Source: Rhyzopertha dominica
Lineage: Eukaryota; Arthropoda; Insecta; Coleoptera; Bostrichidae
Direction of reading: 5' to 3'
Assembly: GCA_025024175.1 (NCBI GenBank)
Contig: QCXZ01000064.1
Coordinates: 26,222,286-26,286,285, forward strand
DNA length: 64,000 nt
Shown in pieces: positions 54,656 to 64,000 of this stretch (position 1 is the first letter of the stretch; the number at the start of each line of letters is the position of its first letter). The position numbers and the translations under genes were made by a program. The notes beneath the pieces were generated by a model that did no database searches, had not been told where the DNA came from, and worked only from the letters and a program-made list of their open reading frames with translations.

Positions 54656-57299
54656 AAAATGTTATTACTTATTGGGCCATTACTTAGATATTGTGCTATT
54701 TTGATAAACTAAATTAAAGAGTGACAGGAACAATCGATCATACTCTCATCGTGTGTTGCAAAATGACGAAAGGGGATATTAACTACTTGAGCAAACTTTA
54801 TACGAATTATATCCAAGGAAGAAAAACACATTTGTTGTCGTCCGTACAGGACAAACTTAACTTCATAACTAAATAAAATATATGTAACTGGCATTTTATC
54901 CCTTACGGTAAATATTTTTGTTTCAGATTATTTGATAAATACATGTAGAGACTACGAAAAGTTAAATTAGTGATTAAACTTATGTGCATGTTAAAATGTA
55001 TGATAACACAGTAAAACATGATATAAATATGCTAAGCGTAATTTAAGTAAGTACATTCTGCAACAAATTAAGTTTTACCTATTATTTGGAATGGTGCTAC
55101 TGAAACATTACTATATAATATAACAGTAATTGTCGATGTAATATCGTAGTAACATTGCTGCTGATTCTACAGAGTAAAGAATGTCTAGTTTGAATGATAC
55201 ATAACATATTTTAATATGTACGACTTTTATTTGGTTGAATATATTTTGTGTAGGTACGTATCTTAATACAAGATTTTCAAGCCTCCGAATAAGAAGTGCA
55301 GATTAATTTCGACCGTTTATTAGATTGCAGTTTCAAACTAAACTACATACCTTCGGGATATTCAGTTAGAACATTTCATTTTATCAGTTATTGTTTATCG
55401 TTTCATCTAGAAGTTGTTCATACGAGTAAAATATTAATAATAACGTGATAACCAACTACATAGTTGATAGTATATAAAGTGTCTTAGCCGTGTATGGTAT
55501 GTTTTGGTCTTTGTTCTTTTGTGCTGTTTCATTCTGTTCTTTGTCTCTTATTACATAGTAGGAGTAAGTAATTCAAGCTGTTTTACCCTTGAATATGTTT
55601 ATAAGAAATACTGAATACTGACTTCCAATTTCCTGTTTTGAAATAGTGTATATTGTTAATACTCTTAGTTACTAGATAGTGTTATTTTTTATACCTCTCT
55701 GACGCTGCTGCATTAGTAATTTTTATTAATTTATCCAAAGCCGTCAAATTGTTATAATACAGATGTTCAAAGTAGTCGTTTGAACTCAAAGGGATGCTTT
55801 TAATTTTTTACAAGAACTACGAGCCTAGCGAGCTTTTGTTGACTCCGGCATTCAAGGCTTTCCTGGGATACATTTGAATTGGTGCAGTGCCAAATTTACA
55901 GATTTATTACTTTGGACTTGGCAGCATTGAAAACGAGGTTGCGTCTGGTGGATTGTAGATGACGACATGGGGAACGACACAGAAACAAACTATGTTTTGA
56001 TAATATCAATAGAGAAATGATTATTTTGTTTCCGTTCTATTTTCCTGCCGAAATATTTTATTCAGGATAGTTACTAGTACAAGCTGTTTTAAAAATACAT
56101 GAAGTTGTAAGTGTACCAATAAATAGTTCATTTAAGCTACCATCTAGAACAGAACTTGAATAGTAGAATTTGTACATCCGAACTTTTTTCTAATAATTCT
56201 TCACATTTGTTAGTGTTTATCAGTATTAAGTAATATATGTTTAATCGAGGTACTTATGTCGTTTTACAAATATACGTATAAATGTATGTTTTAGGATGTT
56301 TTTAAACACCTTCATAAAAGGCCAGCCGAAATGTCTAAAATAAAGCAGTCATATTATATCTGCTTTGAAGAACCATATCCTAATTAAAAAATCAACATAA
56401 CTTATAACAAATTAACTGAAGGAAAATTGCTGTTTGGCAAAAAAAACACATTCTATCACAAATATTTCACTTTACATAACCCAAATGATTTTCAGAGTAA
56501 AAAACTGGTTATCTTCAGATAGAGATTCCAAATCTGCCTGGTAGGTGGCAGCAGCTGACAAGTGTATATTTTGATATTGCGTCTTATGGGAAAGTTGGCT
56601 TAATATTCATTATTTTTTAACTTAAATCTAATTAGAAGCTATTATTATACTAAAAGTGTTCCATTGTTGTCCAGGGGTACGAATATAAACACTGGTTTTG
56701 ATGAATTCGTTTTTTAACATCCGATTAGACGATTAATCAGCAATTAATCAATGACTTTAGCATTGTAGCGTTCAATTGTCTTGTATAAAACAATAGGTAA
56801 CGTTAAATCTAGTTAGTTATTCAGTTTGTGTTATCTTTAATAATAACTACCTAATCGTTATCAATGATTTACGAATTAGTAAATACAACAATCTGTTATC
56901 TATGCTGTTATGGTTTACTTTTTAATTAATAAATTATTTTTACTGATAGATTAATCGGGTCTAAAGCGGTCATGAAAATAAATATGTGGTATTACATAAG
57001 CTTCTTAATTGTTATATTACGATAAGGACATTAAACTGAATATTTTTTTTACCTGAAATGAAAATAAAAACTAAATTTTACCCATTAAATACAAAACTGC
57101 CAAAATACATGCACACTATTTTGTATTTTTTAAATCTGATTTTACAACAAAAGTGCTGAACGCGAAAAGTACTTATATTAAATAGGCTTTATTGCGTAGT
57201 TTGCGTGCTTTTTTTATTTTCAAAAATAATAAAATTTTAAAGAAATATGAATACCAAACTAAATAACCCAGTATAGCTACACGTTCGGAATTTTGTCGT
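54656..57299. other. 2.6 kb without a supported gene
   Basis: AT-rich; no motif recognised on either strand. Confidence 0.4.
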
Positions 57300-57620
57300 G
57301 AGCAAACATTTCTAGTACATTAGCCTGCGTCTGTATAAAGACGTCGAATGGCAACGTTACTACTTGCTAATATCGGGCGAGACCCACTCATCTAACCCTG
57401 TAAAGTGTGTGGGTCGGGGCGAGTAATGGTGTGTTGGGATGCAGCAACCGAGCACTACCCACAACATTAGCTGATCGAGCGGCAGTTAATGAAATTAACA
57501 AGCGGAGAATATCCCAACGCATCGGGGAGGTTTTTTCCATATAGCTGTTGGAAAACAAATAAATGCGGATAAAAAAGAGCAACGCTTTTAGAGGGAGCAA
57601 CCAGCATTTGGTTGGGAAAA
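57300..57620. other. GC-richer island, unassigned
   Basis: Sharp rise in GC content (GTGTGGGTCGGGGCGAG and nearby). Two overlapping minus ORFs of about 70 codons cross it; no family recognised. Confidence 0.3.
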
Positions 57621-58109
57621 TCGATTTTATTCTTTAGGTTGGTTGATCTTGTAAACAGAAGTACGAAAATGTCATTGTAAAGTGTCAAGGAACTTCATGC
57701 ACACTACATCTATCATGTTTTATTATTATTTGGCTTGTAAATTATAATACATTTCATGTTGAACATATGCACAATGAAATGGTTCTGTGATTCCTGGAAT
57801 TTAGGATTAGGCAATGACATTAAAAATAAATTATTACTCAGACATATAGACGTACACGTTTCATTAGTGGGGTGTATGATTCAGGCCTCTATGGTAATTG
57901 TTTATTGCTTGTGTCATACAGGAATAACTAGGAAACGTCCTTTAGATTTTTAACATTACAAGATTTTTAAAGTGGACTAATATAACACCGATTTACCGTT
58001 AAGCCGTATTCGTAATATCTATACCTAATCCAAAGCCTGAATTTTCAAATAACTCAGTTGTTTAATATCTAGTTTAGCTTAAAGCTGCCAGTACCTACAT
58101 TGGTAACGT
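57621..58109. other. Noncoding, nothing recognised
   Basis: No supported gene. Confidence 0.4.
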
Positions 58110-58565
58110 GCTTTGAGCAGGGTTGGCAAAGAACATATTTTTTTTTAAATTAAACAAAACAAAGTTTTTTTTTTTAATTTAATCATGTTTAAATTGTTTT
58201 AAACATGTTTTTTCTTACTTAGTTAAAAACATATTTAAAACGTTTTAAACACTGTTTTAAACATGCACTCTCATGCAAATTGCTATGTGTATTAGTGAAA
58301 ATAAATACGAGTAGATGACGCAAAGCGCAGCAGTTGTCTAAAAATCCCTAGGAGACTACGATTGCCTGTTGTCATTTGTCATTTGTATTCGATGTGTACG
58401 GCGTTTACACGACAATTTTAGTTATTTTAAGCGAAAATCAACTCTGTTCGTAAAATCCAAACCAATCACGCACTGGTTACTGGGTGGATTTTAGCTAATA
58501 TCAACTTTAACAAAGAGAATAGGAACCGACCTTGTACGTTTAAAGTTTAATTTTCAACAATTACA

Positions 58566-58724
58566 ATGACCAGTAGGAGAAATAATGCAGGGTGGAATTA
58601 CTTCGACAAAATTAACGTGCAAAATAGTACAATGCGAGCTCGATGCAAGAAGTGCAAAGAAGATATGCTTGCACTATTAAAAATATTTTATTTCTTTATT
58701 GTTTGTTATATTCCCAAGTTCTGA
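58566..58724 (+). pseudogene. hAT transposase BED zinc-finger remnant
   Basis: MTSRRNNAGWNYFDKINVQN followed by STMRARCKKCKEDM shows the BED pattern: aromatic W-YF, then C-x2-C. The usual H-x-H end is missing and the frame stops after 53 codons. BED fingers bind the ends of hAT elements. Confidence 0.75.
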
Positions 58725-58973
58725 TAACTATTTGTTCTATTATGCTAAATATATAATTATCTAGTAAGTGTTGAATGAACGTCTTACTTATTGTTTTGTT
58801 GTATTGGACCAGAAATACAAATTTTTATGTTATAATAAGGTTAAGATTTTTATTTGTTGTTTTAAAATGTTTGTAATTTATAGCTACAGAAAAAAATGTT
58901 TAGTTTATTATTAATTTCTATAACTGTTGCATCGATAAAAAAAACTGGGCCTGGTTTTGATTCAATTCATTTT

Positions 58974-59796
58974 ACTTCCACATCCAACGGATTGGAAGTA
59001 TTGTATCGCGAAAAAAATTTTCATAAATTTGTATTTGCTCATTCGCTTTAAAATGGTCGAAAACGCAAAAAAACAAAATTTGAGCAAAAACAAATTTCTT
59101 GTCTGTGTGTCTGTGGTTTTGTTTGTGGACACGATAACTTTCGAATGACTTAATATATGAACTTGAAATTGGGCAAACGTATAAATCTCAACTACCCAAA
59201 GCGACCTATTGTTTTTAGGGTAAGTAGGGTATAGGGAAGGGGGCTAAATTGCAGGGTAACTACCCTTTTTGCTAATTTTTATTTTTTATTTTTTTTCGTT
59301 TTAGTTTGTGATTATTAGTATAACTGCGAGTATTATTCGTTCTTATAAATTTTCGGTGCAGCAAACTGTTTAGAAGATACTAGCAAAAAAGCGTCGCTTA
59401 AAGAAAACGGTTTTTCCTAAATATCTCCGAATATATTTAATATATTCAAAAAACGAAAATGCCATCAGATAGGAAATAAAATTTCTCACAAAAGGTGTCT
59501 TAGAAAATTTATCCAAAATTTTGACATTTTCGAAATATTTGCAAAAAACCTATATTATATAGAAAATCAAATTTCTGATCAGAAAACACTCTTGTATTTT
59601 TTTGTTAAGTTAATAATTCTCGAGTTATTTGTAAAAAAAATCTATTTTAAAAATTTATATATTTTTGCTAATATCACGAGGACTGTTTGTCTTAGAAAAA
59701 ATGTGTAGAGAGAAAGAATGCCCAAAACCTGAGTACTAATCTTATAGTATAATAAATAAAAACGTAAATGTCATTTTGACAATTGGATGTGGAAGT
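58974..59796. mobile_element. Non-autonomous DNA element, family B, copy 2, nested in hAT
   Basis: Termini ACTTCCACATCCAA and TTGGATGTGGAAGT are perfect 14-bp inverted repeats. 823 bp, colinear with copy 1 at 29418-30276 except for a gap of a few dozen bases near 59540. The better-preserved termini suggest this is the younger copy or closer to the master. Confidence 0.82.
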
Positions 59797-60058
59797 ATTG
59801 ATTCAATTTGCAGCGGTTTTTATGCAAATGTAAGGTGACATTATGTAGATATGTAATTAGTAATAATCCTGTTTATCTATTTGTGGAGGGTAAACGAGCC
59901 TAATAGTGATAATTAATGAATCACATATAATAGTAGTTAAAAAACACTGTTTAAAACATTAGTAAAAAAACACTGTTTAAAGCAAGGTTTTAAACAGAAG
60001 CGTTGTTTTAAACAAGTTTAAAACATTTTGTTTTAATCACGCCAACCCTGGCTTTGAG

Positions 60059-61376
60059 CGAACCGTGTTTCCAGCGAATGGTCCTAGCGAACAAGATTTT
60101 TCAGCCACCTAATGACATTTATTGCTCCTAATCGTTATACAGGAAGCGTCAGGTTAGTTCAGCAACAGCAAGCGCCTCATAATCTGTAAATTCTTTAAAA
60201 AAAAGCTGTTAACTAAGGGCTGTAGTAATTCCCGGAGAAAAAATCAGTAGTTTTGGTAAGAGCAATAAATGTAAGTATGGGCAGTCTTCATAATATAGGT
60301 AGAATAAAATACTGGTCATTTTCTACACTTTACAAAAATAGTCAAGAACATGATGAGAAACGCCCCATTATTTATATGTAAATTTGGCCCAATTTTTTCT
60401 AGGGCTAGTCCAAATATCCATTTCTAAATATATTATTTTCCTAATTAAAAGAGCAAAATTTTTGCAAACTTTCTAGAACCACTGAATGCATTAATTTTAA
60501 AATTCATCATTTTGCTGGTTATAGAAGTATATCCCTCAGGCATTACAAATATAGTAATAAATAACTTACCTACCCATAGCATGACACAAAGCAAACTTTC
60601 ATAATATGTGTAGGCACGTATAGTTGTTTTTACTATTTGAATTTTGTTTACGAAGTCACTTTTTGCACTATACTTGATCATAAATTGGTAAAAATATCAT
60701 TGTGCTTTATATTATATTATTTGATTAATAACATACAAATTAGAACGAGAAGACAACTTCAAAACTTATCCCTAAATTTCCGATTTCATGTGAGAACTAT
60801 AGACGGATTTATCGTGTCTTTATGGACCACTATTTTTAATTGTGCTATGTTATTTAAGTACAGATTGTCATGTACATAAGATCTGCATTATGTCTAATTT
60901 TTATTTATTTGTATCCCAATTCAAACTGTGTGTAAATGAATTGTAAATGTAATTAACGAGGTAATTACCAGTTTTTTATAACTCTGTGATAGTCATTTTT
61001 ATGCACTTCGGTAAATTTGCATCAATTTTATTAATACGTCCTATTCTTCTCTCATTTAGCATGCCATTCGGAATTCATATCTCTTTAATTATTTGGTTCG
61101 CTCAGAACGGCGGGTGCGCTTGGCTCGCTCGAAGCACGCAAAATGTGTGGTTCGCTCAACGCACGTAGTCCCTACATTCAAAACATTTTTATGTAATATA
61201 AATGCTCGTATACATCGATTACTGATTCAAATAATTTAAAAAGGTTTATCTCCTTTGTCTCAAATTTGTCTCGTCATAATCTTTTTTTTTACATTACTTT
61301 GCGCGTCACGCAAGACGAGGCGGATTGAGGAAGTTAATATTAAATACCACGCTCTCTACTTTACATTATTTTGTAT
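60059..61376. other. Noncoding, nothing recognised
   Basis: No supported gene; short ORFs lack motifs. Confidence 0.4.
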
Positions 61377-61690
61377 TATACAGGGTGTCCCATTTTCTAT
61401 AGGCGTCAGATTGTTGTTGTCAAATATAACGGTCACTTTGTAATTGCTCCGTTTCGACCATAGAACTTTTTGAAAATTTTGACGTGTACAGTATACTGCT
61501 AAATAACCAAATATTTCTAAAAATAAAAAAAAAATTGAAAGTTGAGGTTTCTACCGTTAGTTTTTTAACTACTGTACTAAACAAATTAGATTTGCCGGAA
61601 CAGTTTCTAGTGAGAGTTTAAATTTTGCAATTTTGACCAAAAATAACTTCATTTTTTAACGGAACAGTATATTTACTTCTGCATCATTAA
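61377..61690 (+). repeat. Mariner-type non-autonomous fragment
   Basis: Begins TATACAGGGTGTCCCATTT. Near 61655, TTTTTTAACGGAACAGTATA matches the inner end of the 68-bp mini-element at 22.4 kb (TTTTTTAACGGAACACTCTG). Probably a related element with a lost right end. Confidence 0.5.
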
Positions 61691-62272
61691 ATTAATTATA
61701 TTACCTTTTTGATATAGTTTAAGATTGTAAGTATGTAACTAACATTATTTTTACTTTAGAAATTTGGAGACAACTGAAATCTACATGACGCTTTACAAAT
61801 GTCACGTCACATTTGCTTTTAATTATCAGTTGTTTTGGCTTTTTGTGTAAGACGAAGGCATCAGTTTCTGTAGCGCAGAAGCTACTATTGATAGGCTATT
61901 TACCCGTTTATAGCAAAGGGATACAAATAAATATTCTGTTTGTATAACTATTAAACGAAGCAAATAAACATTTTATGAAAAAAGAATGCAGAATTCTAGG
62001 ATAAAAATGTGTCTTTAGAAAGCTCTTTTAAATGTACATACTGTCATCGGTCATCTAATAGTTATCATAAACGGATCTGTTGCATTTATACTGTATTTTT
62101 AAAGCATACTGAACAAGTTGTAAGTATAGCTAAAACAAAGGATTTTGGTTACATATTGCAAGTACGTGGAGCGGTCAAAAAATTCGAGAATAACATGCTG
62201 CTCAGGATTTAGCTTAGCTTGGACGTTTTTTGTCGCGTTAGGTTTGTACCATATTCCATACTCCTCGTTCCT
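61691..62272. other. Noncoding, nothing recognised
   Basis: A 67-codon plus ORF at 62009-62212 has no known motif. Confidence 0.35.
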
Positions 62273-62311
62273 GTCCTGATGGTGCCTCTTACAAGCGGAC
62301 GAAACGTCGAC
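62273..62311 (+). ncRNA. Degenerate hammerhead-like motif
   Basis: CUGAUG (62276-62281, the final core A is replaced by G), an imperfect hairpin (GU-CC-CU with AG-GG-AC), GAAA (62301-62304), C, cleavage triplet GUC, and GAC pairing with the GUC just before the core. At 62803 a second GCCGAAACGTC occurs without its CUGAUGA. Possibly the remains of a Penelope 3' end. Confidence 0.3.
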
Positions 62312-63574
62312 CTTATTCTAAAATCAGACGCGGTCTAACTCAAGTTCAATCTAACTCTGGCCGTGAAAACTTACGTTCTTACAGGACAGTAGTGGAAAAA
62401 CCAGGATGAAACTACATAAAAATAATAACAACTGCACAACATTGTAAAACATCAAGAATAAGCTAATCACATTTTTGACTTCTATAACACCAAAATTATT
62501 GCTACAGAGGAATATAAACGTAGAAGACTATTTCTTGAAATGATACATGGGTGTACAAAAAACATAAGCGCATGTGTAAATGACAGGACATGCATACAAT
62601 GACTAAGTAAATTTACAACACTATGATTTAAACAAACACTCACACCTTAGCATTTACCATTTCCGTTATTCTCATAACAATAGCTATGGTACAAACTCAA
62701 CAATTTTACAAAATTGTAAATGTCTTATTATTATTATCTTATGTCAATTATAAGATAAAGACGAAAAAATTATATTTAAAAGACGTTAAATCAGAAGCCG
62801 AAACGTCATATAAATAAAAAGTTTGTTCAAATATAGTCACTACAGATAATCAAAAACGTTCCACAAGATAAGCCTATCTGAACAGTATTTGTAGTTAATT
62901 ATTATGTGCCTTGTTTTAGTTTGTTAAATATGTCTAAATACTTAATAGTACTCCGTTACAGAAATAAAATTCAATCAATTCATTAAAAGTTTTTGAAATG
63001 CATTGTTTTGCAAAATTAAGACTAAAATATTTAATTTTTACTTGGGTAATTAGATTAAAATCAGAATAAAACAGAAAAATAACTATAACACTTTCATTTT
63101 TTTAAATAGTCTTCGTTAGTACGCTAAAAAAAATTGCCAATTTTTTTAGCCCATAGCTAACTATTGGTTGTATTAAAAAAAAGTAAGTTTATCTCACATA
63201 TGGAATACACAGCATGCAAAATTGAATGACATTGTCTTGAGTTTGTACAACTTTTTTATTTACAACGAAAAATTCAAAACAGTGACGTCGCAGGAATAAG
63301 AGTTTTTTATTTTTATAGAAAATATAGCGGTTTATTACGCCCTCTAAATCATGGTTGTTTGATTGTTTTAAAACCAAATTATAAAAAAAAATAAGCACAT
63401 TCCTAGTAACTGTTGGGGATAAACCTTTTCTGTAGTGTCGGTCGTAGGAAATAAGCCTTCTTAAATAACTCGTGACCTCCAGCCATCCAAAGAAAGTAAA
63501 ACCTTAGAACCCGTATTAGTACAATTTGAACCAATCAGTCTGCGAGGATAAGTTTCATTTTTGTTCCATTCGTA
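62312..63574. other. Noncoding, nothing recognised
   Basis: AT-rich; no gene supported. Confidence 0.4.
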
Positions 63575-64000
63575 TTAAAATGAGAGGCCATTCCTAAAAT
63601 GACGCAACCCCGAGACCAATATATCGAAACAGGCAATAACAAAGTTTTTTACTGCCAAACATGCCGCCGTCATTCGCCGCCACCGCGGCCAATTACCGTC
63701 GAGCTTCTTCAGGGTGGCGGTGGCAGCTTCCTCGAAAGGGTTCGAAGCACTGGGGGGCGGGGGCTGACAAGATAGACAGCAGGATAGATACCAGGCGAAT
63801 AAGATAGAAGGGATGCTGGGACACCAGCAGTTAGGAAGCCGCCAGTCGGGCGCCGAACACCCCACACCACACGCGCCGCCACCGCCGCCCCTTGCTTGTT
63901 TTGATTGTCTTGGAGCGGGGTGGAGAAAAGTTTGCATGGTAAATTGGACGCGGCGTGTTCTTCGGCTGGTTTCGTGTATTAAGATGAGGCACACGCGACA
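63575..64000 (-). other. GC-rich segment at right edge, candidate host exon or promoter
   Basis: Composition changes abruptly to GC-rich with CpGs (about 63660-63960). A minus-strand frame of 139 codons (63994-63575) reads SCQPPPPSASNPFEEAATAT then LKKLDG, and just there the DNA is CTCGACG|GTAATT, a good splice donor near 63693. The NPFEEA wording recalls acidic-aromatic motifs of trafficking adaptors, but I cannot name the protein. Beyond the donor the frame looks noncoding. The gene would lie mostly to the right of the window. Confidence 0.35.

Larger units (their letters stand above)
58118..60050. mobile_element. hAT transposon (internally deleted), 8-bp target duplication
   Basis: Termini CAGGGTTGGC (58118-58127) and GCCAACCCTG (60041-60050) are perfect inverted repeats flanked by the 8-bp direct repeat GCTTTGAG (58110-58117, 60051-60058), the mark of hAT insertion. 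The subterminal 200 bp on each side are packed with TGTTTTAAAC/GTTTAAAACA motifs in both orientations. Inside are a BED-finger remnant and a complete family B element. No catalytic transposase remains. Confidence 0.93.

Noticed and set aside
1..64000. tRNA, rRNA, CRISPR, bacterial promoters or phage modules
   Set aside because: None seen; the window is eukaryotic with spliced genes and insect transposons.

Overview
The window looks like AT-rich insect nuclear DNA, possibly from a beetle (order not proven). It contains two multi-exon odorant-receptor genes, a dense and layered set of insect-type transposons (mariner, hAT, BEL/Pao, non-LTR, Penelope), long introns and a few scattered N bases. 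I see no bacterial operons, tRNA, rRNA or CRISPR arrays. Coordinates of spliced exons, repeat boundaries and ribozyme-like motifs were worked out by hand.

Host genes. Two paralogous odorant receptors lie in tandem on the minus strand: one at 10000-6112 (394 aa) and one at 27979-19540 (396 aa). Each has five coding exons with matching lengths and phases (exon 2 = 103 bp, exon 3 = 102 bp, exon 4 = 156 bp in both) and GT/AG sites, so they are duplicates and both appear intact. In both, intron 2 has been inflated by transposons (about 2.5 kb and 7.1 kb). A THAP-like relic lies at 30.9-31.3 kb. A promoter-like segment at 38.3-38.5 kb and a GC-rich segment at the right edge (63.6-64.0 kb, candidate exon with a splice donor) may belong to other host genes.

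Mobile DNA, left to right. 1-3650: a non-LTR retrotransposon (minus strand) with intact ORF1 and a 793-codon ORF2 running off the left edge. 5.46-5.8 kb: a decayed reverse transcriptase. 7.8-8.95 kb: mariner pieces with inverted arms. 11.4-12.2 kb: a Mos1-type mariner relic. 16.4-17.4 kb: a BEL/Pao 3' end. 18.3-18.7 kb: a tandem repeat carrying a hammerhead-ribozyme core. 20.0-20.8 kb: a near-perfect 0.78-kb palindrome. 22.2-25.35 kb: a mariner with terminal inverted repeats of almost 0.9 kb and a transposase broken by one frameshift. Further mariner relics lie at 26.1-26.8, 28.6-29.2, 40.4, 42.3-42.7 and 50.5-51.2 kb. 43.45-45.24 kb: a Penelope-like insertion with an inverted second copy of its 3' half and an 11-bp target duplication. 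54.05-54.65 kb: an RTE-type LINE relic. 58.1-60.05 kb: a hAT element with an 8-bp target duplication, a BED-finger remnant and another element nested inside it.

The most unusual theme is the recurrence of hammerhead-like RNA cores (CUGANGA, stem II, GAAA) in four unrelated-looking settings: the 214-bp tandem repeat, both arms of the 20-kb palindrome, both arms of the Penelope element, and a weaker case at 62.3 kb. Most of the remaining sequence holds no gene that I can support.
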